Source: Agrococcus pavilionensis RW1
Lineage (GTDB): Bacteria > Actinomycetota > Actinomycetes > Actinomycetales > Microbacteriaceae
Assembly (NCBI RefSeq): GCF_000400485.1
Contig: NZ_ASHR01000028.1
Span: 124,001 to 188,000, forward strand
DNA length: 64,000 nucleotides
Direction: 5' to 3'
Of this stretch, positions 40,035 through 48,145 are shown one piece after another. Every line of letters begins with the position of its first letter. The first letter of the stretch is position 1. The translations under genes were made by a program, and so were the position numbers. Below the pieces are notes generated by a model. The model was not told the DNA's origin. It saw only the letters and a list, made by a program, of their open reading frames with translations, and did no database searches.

Positions 40035-40865
40035 GTGGAGACCCCGAGCCGCCGCCTCTCGAGCGGCATGCACGCCGAGATGCGCTACGCCTCCGCGGGC
40101 GGCTGGCAGCTCGTCGTCGACGGCACGCCGCAGTCGCACGTCGACCCCGAGCGGCCGCAGCTGCTCGTCTACGAGTACGTGCAGCAGATCGGCCACGTCA
40201 TCGACGCGCTCGAGCCGGGACCCATCAGCGCGGTGCACCTCGGCGCCGGCGCGCTGACGCTCCCCCGCTACGTCGACGCGACCCGCCCGGGCTCGCGGCA
40301 GCAGGTCATCGAGCTCGAGCCTGCGCTCGTCGAGCTCGTGCGCGAGGTCGCGCCGCTCCCCCGCGGCGCGAGCGTGCGGCTGCGCTACGGCGATGCCCGC
40401 GAGCAGCTCGCCCGCTTGCCCAAGGGGCTCGTCGGCGCCGCCGACCTCGTGGTCGTGGATGTGTTCTCCGGCTCGCAGACGCCGGCGCACGTCACGACCG
40501 TGGAGTTCCACGCGCTCGTGCGCGAGCTGCTCGCCCCGACCGGGGTCGTCGCAGTGAACATCGCCGACGACCGGCAGCTCGCGTTCGCGAAGCGCCAGCT
40601 CGCGGCGCTGCTCGAGGTGCACGCCGAAGCGGCTGCCCTCGCCGATCCGGGCATGCTGAAGGGCCGCCGCTTCGGGAACGTCGTCGCGATCGCGGGCGCC
40701 GCGCTGCCCGACCTCGATGCGATCGGCCGGGCGCTGCGGCGCGATCCGCTGCCGGGGAAGGTCGTCGCCGGCGACGAGCTGCGCCGCTTCCTCGGCGGGG
40801 CGCTCCCCGCGCGCGACGCCGACGCGACGCCGAGCCCGGCGCCGAGCCGCGGCATCTTCGGCTGA
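40035..40865 (+). CDS. Spermidine synthase-like SAM-dependent protein, paralogue 1
   Basis: A 276-residue Rossmann-fold protein of the spermidine synthase/methyltransferase superfamily. It has a SAM-binding glycine motif (AVHLGAGALTLPRYV), the acidic QQVIELEPALVELV segment and a DVFSGS catalytic-loop equivalent. There is no integral membrane domain. The actual reaction is unknown, because aminopropyltransferase-specific residues cannot be confirmed by eye. Start is GTG (METPSRRL) behind a -10-like CAGGAT. A second paralogue of similar size and motif layout lies 1.2 kb downstream at 42081. Confidence 0.82.
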   Translation: METPSRRLSSGMHAEMRYASAGGWQLVVDGTPQSHVDPERPQLLVYEYVQQIGHVIDALEPGPISAVHLGAGALTLPRYVDATRPGSRQQVIELEPALVELVREVAPLPRGASVRLRYGDAREQLARLPKGLVGAADLVVVDVFSGSQTPAHVTTVEFHALVRELLAPTGVVAVNIADDRQLAFAKRQLAALLEVHAEAAALADPGMLKGRRFGNVVAIAGAALPDLDAIGRALRRDPLPGKVVAGDELRRFLGGALPARDADATPSPAPSRGIFG

Positions 40866-40963
40866 CCGCCCGCTCCGCTCGCCCCTCCGCCCGCCCCATC
40901 CACGCGCCGAGCGAGTCGGAGCGGCTCGCGGCGCGGCCTCCCTGCGGATCAGCGAACCTGCGG

Positions 40964-40969
40964 CACGAT
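40964..40969 (+). promoter_or_regulatory. -10 box of a leaderless promoter (gene at 40976)
   Basis: CACGAT ends 6 bases before the ATG; no Shine-Dalgarno lies between. Confidence 0.45.
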
Positions 40970-40975
40970 GTCGGG

Positions 40976-41548
40976 ATGAGCGAGTCGATCGGCTACGACC
41001 AGACCGCGCTGCGCAACGCGGTCGACGTGGCGGCCGCCGCCCGCCGGCTGCGCGAGCTCGGGCGCGAGCGCTCGCTCGCCGCCGTCTCGGAGCGCGCGTG
41101 GCTGCTCGAGAGCATCGGCCGCCTCGACGAGGCGCTCGCCGCCGCGAGCGAGGCCGTGACGCTCGCTCGCGCCTCGGGCTCGCGCGACCGCGCCGCCGAG
41201 GCGCGGCTGCTGCGCGCCTCCGTCGTGCAGACGCGCGGCGACCTCTCGACCGCGCTCCGCGAGTGCACTGCGATCATCGCCGAGGCGCGCTCGAACGACT
41301 GGGTCGAGCTGTGGGCGCACGCGCTCCAGCAGCGGGGCACCGTGCACTTCGCGCTCGGCCGCTGGCAGGAGGCGTGCGTCGACTTCACCGTCGCCGTCGA
41401 GCTGTGCCGCGAGGCCGACCTGCCGCCAGAGCAGCTCGAGGCGGCCGAGATCGCGCTGCTCGTCGCGACCGACCGCGCGCAGACCGAGGCGATCCGCGCC
41501 GAGCAGGACGTGCCGCGCGCGAGCCACCCGATCTGGGGCGGGCGCTGA
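40976..41548 (+). CDS. TPR-repeat protein
   Basis: A 190-residue soluble protein starting MSESIGYDQTALRNAVDVAAA. It is built of helical pairs with tetratricopeptide features (RAWLLESIGRLDEALAAASEAV, LHALQQRGTVHFALGRWQEA-like helices). TPR domains mediate protein-protein contacts; no catalytic motif is seen. It lies between the two spermidine synthase-like genes, and an upstream -10-like box suggests leaderless expression. Confidence 0.82.
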   Translation: MSESIGYDQTALRNAVDVAAAARRLRELGRERSLAAVSERAWLLESIGRLDEALAAASEAVTLARASGSRDRAAEARLLRASVVQTRGDLSTALRECTAIIAEARSNDWVELWAHALQQRGTVHFALGRWQEACVDFTVAVELCREADLPPEQLEAAEIALLVATDRAQTEAIRAEQDVPRASHPIWGGR

Positions 41549-41625
41549 CCCTCCACAGGCGCGCCTCGCCGGTTCGCGCCGCGCGGCCGGCTGCTGGCAT
41601 GCTCGCTGCCGGCGGGAGGTGACGG

Positions 41626-42084
41626 ATGGCGGAGCTCGATCGGGTGCGGGTGTGGGCGGAGGCCCTCATCCGGCTGCACCTCGACGCGTCGTGGAGCTTC
41701 GAGTTCGACCGCGCCGTCAAGCGCGCAGGGCTCACCGACTTCCGCGCCAAGCGCATCTCCGTCTCGAAGCACCTCGCCGCCCGTTGGGACGACGACGACG
41801 TGCACCAGACGCTGCTGCACGAGATCGCGCACGCGATGGTCGGCCCCGGCGCGGGCCACGGTCCCGAGTGGCGACGCGCGGCGCGCGAGCTCGGCTACAT
41901 CGGCGGGCGCACCCATCAGGGCGAGATCGCCGCCGAGCGGGCGGGCTGGCTCGGCGAGTGCCCCGGCGGCCACGAGCACGTGCGCTTCCGCGCGCCGCGG
42001 GGGCGCTACGCGTGCAAGGCGTGCTCGCGCTCGGCACGTCGGGTCGTCGAGATCCGCTGGCGCCGCCGGCAGGCGGCGGCGTGA
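41626..42084 (+). CDS. SprT-like zinc metallopeptidase domain protein
   Basis: A 152-residue protein. The zinc site HEIAH (65-69) with a following His78 in GHGPEW matches SprT/WSS1-like peptidases. A C-terminal zinc-ribbon-like part has CPGGHEH and CKAC. Start at ATG 41626 behind GGGAGGT. The stop overlaps the GTG of the second spermidine synthase-like gene (GTGA), so the two are co-translated. SprT-like proteins elsewhere act on DNA-protein crosslinks; here the role is unproven. Confidence 0.88.
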   Translation: MAELDRVRVWAEALIRLHLDASWSFEFDRAVKRAGLTDFRAKRISVSKHLAARWDDDDVHQTLLHEIAHAMVGPGAGHGPEWRRAARELGYIGGRTHQGEIAAERAGWLGECPGGHEHVRFRAPRGRYACKACSRSARRVVEIRWRRRQAAA

Positions 42085-42935
42085 CGACGGCGCGGCTCTC
42101 GAGCGGCCGCGAGGCCCGGCTCGAGCCCGCCGACGACGGCCTCGTGCTCGTGATCGACGGCATCGAGCAGTCGCACATCGGCGCGCCCGGCGCGGCCCCG
42201 CGGCACGCGTCGGCGCGCTGGATGCTCGCGGCGGCGCTCGAGTGCCTCGCGGGCGGCGGCCGGCGCGCGCTGCACCTCGGCGGCGGAGCGGCCACCCTGC
42301 CGCGACTCCTGCAGCACGCGCTCCCCCACCTCGACCAGCGGGTCGTCGAGCTCGAGCCGGCGCTCGCCGAGCTCGTCCTCGCCGAGGCGCCGCTGCCCCA
42401 CGGCGTCGAGCTCGAGGTCGGCGACGGCCGCGCGGTGCTCGAGGCGCAGGCAGAGCCCGTCTCGATCGTGCTCTCGGATGTCTTCGGCGGCGGCAGCGTG
42501 CCGGCACCGTTCACGTCGATCGAGTTCTACGCCGCCGCGCGCGCGGCGCTCGAGCCGGGCGGCGCGCTGCTCGTCAACTCCGCCGACGGACCGCCGCTCG
42601 CGTTCGTTCGCGCGCAGCTCGCCACCGTGCGCGCCGTCTTCGCGCACGTCGCGCTCATCTCGACCGGCTCGACGCTCGCGGGTGCGCGCTTCGGCAACGT
42701 CGTGCTGCTCGCGAGCGACGCACCGCTGCCCCTCGAGGCGATTCGCGAGCGGCTCCGTGGCGAGGCGCCGCCCGCCGCCGTGCTGCCGTGGTCGCGGCTC
42801 GAGCGCTTCGTCGCCGACACCGCGCCCGAGCCGGTCACCGACGCGACGGCGATCGACTCCGCGCCGCCGACGCGCGCCGCCTACCTCGGCCCGGGAGCCC
42901 TGCCGCCGTCGCTGCTCGAGCGCGACGGCGACTGA
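42081..42935 (+). CDS. Spermidine synthase-like SAM-dependent protein, paralogue 2
   Basis: A 284-residue Rossmann protein similar in layout to paralogue 1: ALHLGGGAATLPRLL, QRVVELEPALAELVLAEAPLP and LSDVFGGGSVPAPFTSIEFY. The GTG start at 42081-42083 overlaps the SprT-like stop. It ends inside the 3' end of the convergent MFS gene, overlapping by 55 bp. The reaction is unknown; paralogy suggests duplication and divergence around the TPR and SprT genes. Confidence 0.82.
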   Translation: MTTARLSSGREARLEPADDGLVLVIDGIEQSHIGAPGAAPRHASARWMLAAALECLAGGGRRALHLGGGAATLPRLLQHALPHLDQRVVELEPALAELVLAEAPLPHGVELEVGDGRAVLEAQAEPVSIVLSDVFGGGSVPAPFTSIEFYAAARAALEPGGALLVNSADGPPLAFVRAQLATVRAVFAHVALISTGSTLAGARFGNVVLLASDAPLPLEAIRERLRGEAPPAAVLPWSRLERFVADTAPEPVTDATAIDSAPPTRAAYLGPGALPPSLLERDGD

Positions 42936-44383
42936 TCCCGCTCGGTGCGAGCCGACGCATCCGGGCCCACACCCTCGGCCGGCACCGCGCCGACCGCGCG
43001 CGGGTCGCCCGTCGGCACGGCCGCCGCTGACGCGTCGTCGAGCTGGGCGTCGTCGGGCGGCGCGGCCGCGTCGTAGGAGGCGCTGATCTGCCGGTACGAC
43101 TTCGTGAGCATCGCGAGCGCCGCGGCGACGACCATCACGACGCCGCCGATGAGGAAGACGAGCGCGATGCCGCGCGCGACCCCGGTGCCGAGCAGCGGCT
43201 CGAGCGCCGCCGAGCCCTCGCTCGAGCGCGCCCACGGCAGGATCCAGAACTCGGCGAGCGGCGCGATGAGGAACGCGGTGACGGGCGCGGCGGCCGCCTC
43301 GAACGCCATCGCGAAGCCGAACACCCTGCCTTGCCGCGAGAGCGGCACGACGCGCTGGATGATCGTCTGCTCGGCGGCTTCCGCGGCCGGGATGAGGCAC
43401 ATGTAGAGCCAGATGCCGCCCGCGTAGAGCCACCACCACTCGCGGATCGTGAAGAGCGCGCCGAGCGCGCCCATCACCATCACGACGATGAGCAGCGTGC
43501 GGATCGGGCGCTTGCCGAGCCCGAAGCGCGCGATCGCGAGGCCGCCGACGATGAAGCCCGTCGAGGCGACCCCGAACACGACGCCCCACATCTCGACCGT
43601 GAAGAGCTCGAGCCCGTAGGGGTCCATGAGCGCCATGTAGAGGCCGCCGATGAGGTTGTTGAACGTCGAGAACAGGATGAGCGCGAAGAGCCCCCCGGTC
43701 GCGAGCACCGCGCGCAGCGAGCCGCGCAGGTCGACGCCGCGAGCGGTGTCGTCGGCGTCGAGCTCGACGACGTCCTGCGGGATGCGGAGCGTCAGCAGGT
43801 GCGCGAGGCTCACGGCGGTGAGGGCGATGGCGATCGCGATGGTCCAGCCCATGCCGAGCCGCCCGATCGCGAGGCCCGAGAGCACGCTCGTGACGATGAA
43901 GGCGAGGCCCTGCACGGTGCCGACGAGGCCGTTCGCGTTGGCGTGCCGCTCGTCGGGCACGAGCATCGTGACGGTCGTCGAGAGCGCGATGTTGCGCATC
44001 TGCTCGACGACCGCGCCGACGAGCACGATCGTGCCGAAGAGCCAGAACCAGGGCGCGCCGAGGTCGAGCAGCGTCCGCTCGGGCAGCAGCAGGTACATGA
44101 CGCCCGCGGCCGAGAACGCGACGAGCGTGACAGTGCCCGAGAGCAGCATGACGCGCAGCTTGCGGTTGTGGTCGACGATCGTGCCGAAGAGCATGCTGCC
44201 GAACGCGACGAGCAGCATGTAGGCGCCGCCGATGATGCCGGTCGCGAGCACGGAGCGGGTCTCGAGGTAGACCCAGAACGTCAGCGCGAACCAGAGGAAG
44301 CTCGTGGTCAGGTTGGCGAGGGCGGTGTTGATCAGCACGTGGAGGAACGTGCGCTCGCCCTGCGTCCTCGTCATCGAGGTCAT
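42881..44383 (-). CDS. MFS transporter
   Basis: A 500-residue major facilitator with about twelve hydrophobic helices (LINTALANLTTSFLWFALTFWV, IIGGAYMLLVAFGSMLFGTIV and so on), a D-x-x-x-R motif in the first cytoplasmic loop (GTIVDHNRKLR) and a long disordered Ala/Asp-rich C-terminal tail. Family members export drugs or small molecules; the substrate is unknown. The start follows TAGCGT (44390-44395) by 6 bases, so leaderless expression is likely. The tail overlaps the convergent paralogue-2 gene by 55 bp. Confidence 0.92.
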   Translation of the reverse strand: MTSMTRTQGERTFLHVLINTALANLTTSFLWFALTFWVYLETRSVLATGIIGGAYMLLVAFGSMLFGTIVDHNRKLRVMLLSGTVTLVAFSAAGVMYLLLPERTLLDLGAPWFWLFGTIVLVGAVVEQMRNIALSTTVTMLVPDERHANANGLVGTVQGLAFIVTSVLSGLAIGRLGMGWTIAIAIALTAVSLAHLLTLRIPQDVVELDADDTARGVDLRGSLRAVLATGGLFALILFSTFNNLIGGLYMALMDPYGLELFTVEMWGVVFGVASTGFIVGGLAIARFGLGKRPIRTLLIVVMVMGALGALFTIREWWWLYAGGIWLYMCLIPAAEAAEQTIIQRVVPLSRQGRVFGFAMAFEAAAAPVTAFLIAPLAEFWILPWARSSEGSAALEPLLGTGVARGIALVFLIGGVVMVVAAALAMLTKSYRQISASYDAAAPPDDAQLDDASAAAVPTGDPRAVGAVPAEGVGPDASARTERDQSPSRSSSDGGRAPGPR

Positions 44384-44389
44384 GCGGGC

Positions 44390-44395
44390 ACGCTA
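44390..44395 (-). promoter_or_regulatory. -10 box of a leaderless promoter (MFS gene)
   Basis: TAGCGT ends 6 bases before the MFS start codon. Confidence 0.5.
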
Positions 44396-44458
44396 GACCA
44401 GGCCACCCACATGCCGACACCCGCGAGTCGCGAGCGGCGTCACGCATCCGGATCCATG

Positions 44459-44493
44459 CTCTCGCGGCTCCCGGCGGCAGTGGGCCGCGAGAG
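44459..44493. repeat. Relic copy of the hairpin repeat upstream of the DUF559 gene
   Basis: A 10-bp stem CTCTCGCGGC/GCCGCGAGAG with a 15-nt loop. It is followed by CGTGCACATCGC, which is identical to the right flank of the 53-nt units at 45562-45940. The left arm lacks the TGCACG segment of those units. It is therefore a degenerate solo copy on the other side of the DUF559 gene. Confidence 0.6.
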
Positions 44494-44595
44494 CGTGCAC
44501 ATCGCTCGTCGCGCTGGCGCCGGCGCGCCGGTCGTGGAAGCTCGCGCTCTCCACAGGCGGCCCGCCTGCTGCCCGGGCGCCGACCCGCGGCGAGG

Positions 44596-44601
44596 CAGAG
44601 T
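44596..44601 (+). promoter_or_regulatory. -10 box of a leaderless promoter (DUF559 gene)
   Basis: CAGAGT ends 6 bases before the ATG at 44608. Confidence 0.4.
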
Positions 44602-44607
44602 GCGCGC

Positions 44608-45531
44608 ATGCCGCCGCTGCCCGCACCGCTCCCCGAGCCGTTCGCCGGCCGGCCGTTCCTGGTCGGCGACGCCCTGCGCGCCGGCGTCAGTCCCGCGCGC
44701 GTCCGCGCTCGGGACCTCGTCGCGCCGTTCCGCGGCGTGCGCGCGAGCGCCGTCGACGACCTGCACGCGCTCGCCGCGGCCTACGCGACGCGCATGCCGC
44801 CGCACCACTCGTACGGCGGCACGACCGCGGCGCGCCTGTGGGGGCTCCCGCTCCCCGACGACTGGTCGGCCGACGAGCCGCTCGTGATCGCGCGACCCAA
44901 CGGCAGCACCCGCGGTCGCGCGGTCGGCACGCGGCACATCGCCATCGACCCGGATCGGCTGCAGAGCATGTCGCACCGCGGCCTGCGACTCCTCGCTCCC
45001 GGGGCGACCGCGCTCACCCTCGCGCGCGAGCTGCCGCACGAGCGGCTCGTGCACGTCGTCGACGCGCTCCTGACCGGCTCGAAGCGCTACCCCGACCTCG
45101 ACCTCCCGAAGCGTCCGTACGCGACGCTGCAGGCGCTGCTCGACTTCCTCGAGGGCTGCCAGGGCCTCCGCGGCGCGCGCGCCCTGCGGGCGGCCGCCGA
45201 CGATGCGCGCGCTGGCGTCGACTCCCGCTTCGAGAGCATCACCCGCCGCGTCATCGTGCTCGCGGGGCTGCCGGAGCCCGAGGTGCATCCGCTCGTGGTC
45301 ATCGACGCTGTCGAGCTGCACCCGGACCTCGGCTATCCCGCGCTCAAGATCGCGGTCGAGTACGAGGGCGAAGGACACCTCGACCCGAAGCGCTGGGCCG
45401 ACGACATCCTGCGCTACGAGATGCTCGAGGCGGCCGGCTGGATCGTGGTCCGCATCACGAAGGCCGACGTCGCGGGCGCAGGGGATCGCTGCGCGCGGCG
45501 CGTGCGCGCCGCACTGGCCCGTCGCTCGTAG
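44608..45531 (+). CDS. AbiEi/DUF559-type protein (antitoxin-like N-terminus, endonuclease-like C-terminus)
   Basis: A 307-residue protein. The N-terminal half has AbiEi-like features (FRGVRASAV, SYGGTTAARLWGLPLP). The C-terminal half is a DUF559-type domain, seen in Vsr-like nucleases, with IAVEYEGEGHLDPKRWADD and LRYEMLEAAGWIVVRIT. The Asp/Glu-rich VEYEGEGH suggests a PD-(D/E)xK nuclease site. Such proteins are abundant in Microbacteriaceae without a known partner toxin; none is adjacent here. Hairpin repeats of one family flank it, one relic upstream and five intact copies downstream. Confidence 0.8.
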   Translation: MPPLPAPLPEPFAGRPFLVGDALRAGVSPARVRARDLVAPFRGVRASAVDDLHALAAAYATRMPPHHSYGGTTAARLWGLPLPDDWSADEPLVIARPNGSTRGRAVGTRHIAIDPDRLQSMSHRGLRLLAPGATALTLARELPHERLVHVVDALLTGSKRYPDLDLPKRPYATLQALLDFLEGCQGLRGARALRAAADDARAGVDSRFESITRRVIVLAGLPEPEVHPLVVIDAVELHPDLGYPALKIAVEYEGEGHLDPKRWADDILRYEMLEAAGWIVVRITKADVAGAGDRCARRVRAALARRS

Positions 45532-45561
45532 CGCCGGCCCCACCCGCTCGTGGCCGTGCGC

Positions 45562-45940
45562 ATGTGCACGCTCTTGCGGCTCGCGCTGCCGCCGCACCGC
45601 ACGAGCGTGCACATCGCAGCCAGGGAGGACATGACGCGTGCGGGCATGTGCTCGCTGCTTGCGGCTCGCGCTGCCGCCGCACCGCAAGAGCGTGCACATG
45701 GAAGCCAGGGAGGACATGACGCGTGTGGGCGTGTGCACGCTGCTGCGGCTCGACAGGCCGCCGTGCCGCAAGAGCGTGCACATCGCTCCGGGCGCGCGCA
45801 GGCATGTGCACGCTGCTGCGGCTCGCGCTGCCGCCGCACCGCAAGAGCGTGCACATGGCAGTCGCGACCACGGAGTCGCGTGTGGGCATGTGCACGCTGC
45901 TGCGGCTCGCGCTGCCGCCGCACCGCAAGAGCGTGCACAT
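45562..45940. repeat. Array of five 53-nt hairpin repeats
   Basis: This is the only gene-free stretch over 300 bp (45532-45972). Five units lie at 45562-45614, 45646-45699, 45731-45783, 45804-45856 and 45888-45940. Each is a long hairpin: left arm close to ATGTGCACGCTCTTGCGG, a loop of about 17 nt, and right arm CCGCAAGAGCGTGCACAT. Spacing is about 84 bp except for one shorter step (73). Spacers 1 and 2 (31 nt each) are nearly identical; spacers 3 and 4 differ. It sits between two convergent genes, so it may act as a bidirectional terminator or be a REP-type element. Confidence 0.9.
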
Positions 45941-45972
45941 CGCGGCCGAGCGCTCCCCGCCGGCGGGTGTCG

Positions 45973-47031
45973 TCAGTCGCGCGAGTCGCGCGCTCCTGCC
46001 CACAGGTCGACGCCCGGCTCGTCGCGCGCGAGCTCGTCGATCGCCGTGAGCTCGTCGGCGCTGAACGAGAGGCCGCCGAGCGCCGCGATGTTCTGCTCGA
46101 GCTGCTCGAACTGCGACGCGCCGATCGTGAGCGACGTCATGCGCTCGTCGCGCAGCGCCCACGCGAGCGCGAGCTGCGCGAGCGACTGCCCGCGCGACTC
46201 GGCGATGCGGGCGAGTCCTCGGAGGCGCTCGGCCGCCTCGGGCGAGAGGCTCGCGTCGAGCGATCCACGCGCGCTGCCGAGCGCGGCCCGCGACCCCTCG
46301 GGCACCCCGTCGAGGTACTTGCCGGTCAGGAGCCCCTGCGCGAGCGCGGTGAAGCCGATGACCCCGATGCCGAGCTCGCCCGCGGCGTCGAGCAGCCCAT
46401 CCGTCTCGATCCAGCGGTTGAGCATCGAGTACGACGGCTGGTGGATCGTGAGCGGCGTGCCGAGCGAGTCGAGGATCGCGTGCGCGCGCCGCGTCTCGTC
46501 GGCCGAGTAGCTCGAGACGCCGACGTAGAGCGCGCGGCCCGAGCGCACGATGTGGTCGAGCGCCGCCATCGTCTCCTCGAGCGGCGTCTCGGGGTCGGGA
46601 CGGTGGTGGTAGAAGATGTCGACGTAGTCGAGCCCCATGCGCCGCAGCGACTGGTCGAGGCTCGCGACGAGGTACTTGCGGGTGCCGCCGAAGCCGTAGG
46701 GGCCGGGCCACATGTCCCAGCCGGCCTTCGTCGTCACGAGCACCTCGTCGCGGTGCGCGCCGAGGTCGCTCGCGAGCACGCGGCCGAAGTTCGACTCCGC
46801 CGCGCCGTAGGGCGGGCCGTAGTTGTTGGCGAGGTCGAAGTGCGTGACGCCGCGGTCGAAGGCGCCGAGGATGAGCTCGCGCTGCCGCTCGAGCGGCACG
46901 TCGTCGCCGAAGTTGTGCCAGAGGCCGAGCGTGAGCAGCGGCAGCTTGAGGCCCGAGGCGCCGGCGCGGCGGTACTGCATCGCGCCGGGCCGGTCGGCGT
47001 CGTAGCGGGCGGGGTCGGGCTGCCAGCTCAT
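45973..47031 (-). CDS. Aldo/keto reductase, L-glyceraldehyde-3-phosphate reductase-like
   Basis: A 352-residue NADPH-dependent reductase of the AKR superfamily. It has the substrate-site segments THFDLANNYGPPYGAAE (Asp, Tyr), VLVTTKAGW (Lys) and FYHHRPDPETPLEETM (His), and the cofactor-binding C-terminal segment TIGASQFEQLEQN. The close layout matches YghZ/Gpr-type enzymes that reduce L-glyceraldehyde 3-phosphate or methylglyoxal. Start ATG 47029-47031 overlaps the stop of the ComB-like gene (ATGA). Confidence 0.93.
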   Translation of the reverse strand: MSWQPDPARYDADRPGAMQYRRAGASGLKLPLLTLGLWHNFGDDVPLERQRELILGAFDRGVTHFDLANNYGPPYGAAESNFGRVLASDLGAHRDEVLVTTKAGWDMWPGPYGFGGTRKYLVASLDQSLRRMGLDYVDIFYHHRPDPETPLEETMAALDHIVRSGRALYVGVSSYSADETRRAHAILDSLGTPLTIHQPSYSMLNRWIETDGLLDAAGELGIGVIGFTALAQGLLTGKYLDGVPEGSRAALGSARGSLDASLSPEAAERLRGLARIAESRGQSLAQLALAWALRDERMTSLTIGASQFEQLEQNIAALGGLSFSADELTAIDELARDEPGVDLWAGARDSRD

Positions 47032-47495
47032 CGTGCGGCTCCTTCGGGCTCGGCGTGCGCGGCGCGCGCGGCGGTCTCGGCCGCGACGAGGGCGTTCGTC
47101 GCGCCGCGCAGGCCCACGGCCGCCGCGCACGCCGCGGCGCACGCGGGGCTGTGGAAGTCGATGCCGAGCTCGGCGAGCTCGTCGACGACGCGGCCGGCGA
47201 CGAGCAGGTCGGCCGCGTTGGGGCGCAGGGTCCCGTCGCGCCAGCGGTCGCCGGCCGCGACGATCGCGATCGAGGCGCGGTCGCCGAGCCGCTCCTGCTC
47301 GTCGAGCGCGGCGCGGGCGATGTCGGATGCGTTGGCGAGCGTCGCGTCGAGCACGAGCGTCGTGCGGGGCGCGCGGTCCTGCAGCTCGGCCGACTCGGGG
47401 CCCCGGTCGGCGTCCGCGATCACGATGACGTCGGCCGCGGCCGCGTCGATCCCGGCGGTGCCCCACTCGAGGGTCACCTGGTAGTGCGCGCTCAT
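47028..47495 (-). CDS. ComB/2-phosphosulfolactate phosphatase-like protein, short form
   Basis: A 155-residue protein. The C-terminal part (LVLDATLANASDIARAAL, ASIAIVAAGDRW.DGTLRPNAADLLVAGRVVDEL) resembles the ComB family, in which AGERW.DG.LRP..EDL..AG is typical. ComB proteins are normally about 240 residues, and the N-terminal nucleotide- or metal-site segments appear missing here, so it may be a diverged or degraded member. A TAGGCT -10 lies 6 bases before the ATG. Its stop overlaps the aldo/keto reductase start. Confidence 0.6.
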   Translation of the reverse strand: MSAHYQVTLEWGTAGIDAAAADVIVIADADRGPESAELQDRAPRTTLVLDATLANASDIARAALDEQERLGDRASIAIVAAGDRWRDGTLRPNAADLLVAGRVVDELAELGIDFHSPACAAACAAAVGLRGATNALVAAETAARAAHAEPEGAAR

Positions 47496-47501
47496 GCGCC
47501 C

Positions 47502-47507
47502 AGCCTA
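47502..47507 (-). promoter_or_regulatory. -10 box of a leaderless promoter (ComB-like gene)
   Basis: TAGGCT ends 6 bases before the ATG at 47493-47495. Confidence 0.5.
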
Positions 47508-47547
47508 CGGAGCGCGACCCTGCGCATCCGCTCGGAGTCGCCCGGAG

Positions 47548-48087
47548 TCAGCGCAGCGCGCCGCAGTGCGCGAGGGCGGCGCGCACGAGGCTGCCGCGGC
47601 CGCCCTCCATCTCGCTCGTGACGAGCTCGGAGGCGGCGGCCTCGGGGCTCAGCCACGTGAGCTCGAGCGCGTCCTGCCGCGGGTCGCACGTGCCGGTGAC
47701 GGGCACGATGTAGCAGAGCGAGACGGCGTGCTGGCGGTCGTCCGAGAAGATGCCGTCGCCGGGGAGCGGGAAGTACTCGGCGATGTGGAACGGCACGGGG
47801 CTCGCGGGCAGCTGCGGGAACGCCATCGGCCCGAGGTCCTTCTCGAGGTGCCGGTAGAGCGCGTCGCGCACGCGCTCGCCGCGCATGACGCGGCCCGAGA
47901 CGACCGTGCGGGTCATGACGGCCTGCTCGTTCATGCGCAGCAGCAGCCCCACCTCGGTGACTTGCCCCATGCCGTCGAGCCGCACGGGGATCGCCTCGAC
48001 GTAGAGGATCGGCAGGCGCTCGCGGGCCTGCTGCAGCTCCTCGTCGCTGAGCCATCCGGGGTTGGGGTCGGGGGTGCGCACGGCCAT
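47548..48087 (-). CDS. DUF4916/NUDIX-like protein
   Basis: A 179-residue protein beginning MAVRTPDPNPGWLSDEELQQARERL. The fold is NUDIX-like, but the catalytic box is degenerate: VSGRVMRGERVRDALYRHLEKDLG stands where GxxxE...REUxEExGU is expected. The features fit the actinobacterial DUF4916 family. Nucleotide hydrolysis is therefore doubtful. ATG at 48085-48087 follows CAGAAT by 6 bases. Confidence 0.82.
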   Translation of the reverse strand: MAVRTPDPNPGWLSDEELQQARERLPILYVEAIPVRLDGMGQVTEVGLLLRMNEQAVMTRTVVSGRVMRGERVRDALYRHLEKDLGPMAFPQLPASPVPFHIAEYFPLPGDGIFSDDRQHAVSLCYIVPVTGTCDPRQDALELTWLSPEAAASELVTSEMEGGRGSLVRAALAHCGALR

Positions 48088-48093
48088 GCGCCC

Positions 48094-48099
48094 ATTCTG
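48094..48099 (-). promoter_or_regulatory. -10 box of a leaderless promoter (DUF4916 gene)
   Basis: CAGAAT ends 6 bases before the ATG. Confidence 0.5.
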
Positions 48100-48145
48100 C
48101 CCGCACGACCCTCGAGCCGCTCGGAGGGGCGGATGCGTCGGCGGG

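Noticed and set aside
44608-45531. Type IV toxin-antitoxin operon
   Set aside because: Only the AbiEi-like protein is present; no AbiEii-type nucleotidyltransferase toxin lies next to it.
45562-45940. CRISPR array
   Set aside because: The repeats are long hairpins, two spacers are almost identical rather than unique, spacing is irregular and no cas genes are present.
45550-47484. Plus-strand frame encoding repeated MCTLLRLALPPHRKSVHM-type peptides
   Set aside because: The peptide repeats are a by-product of the DNA hairpin repeats; the frame then runs antisense through the aldo/keto reductase.
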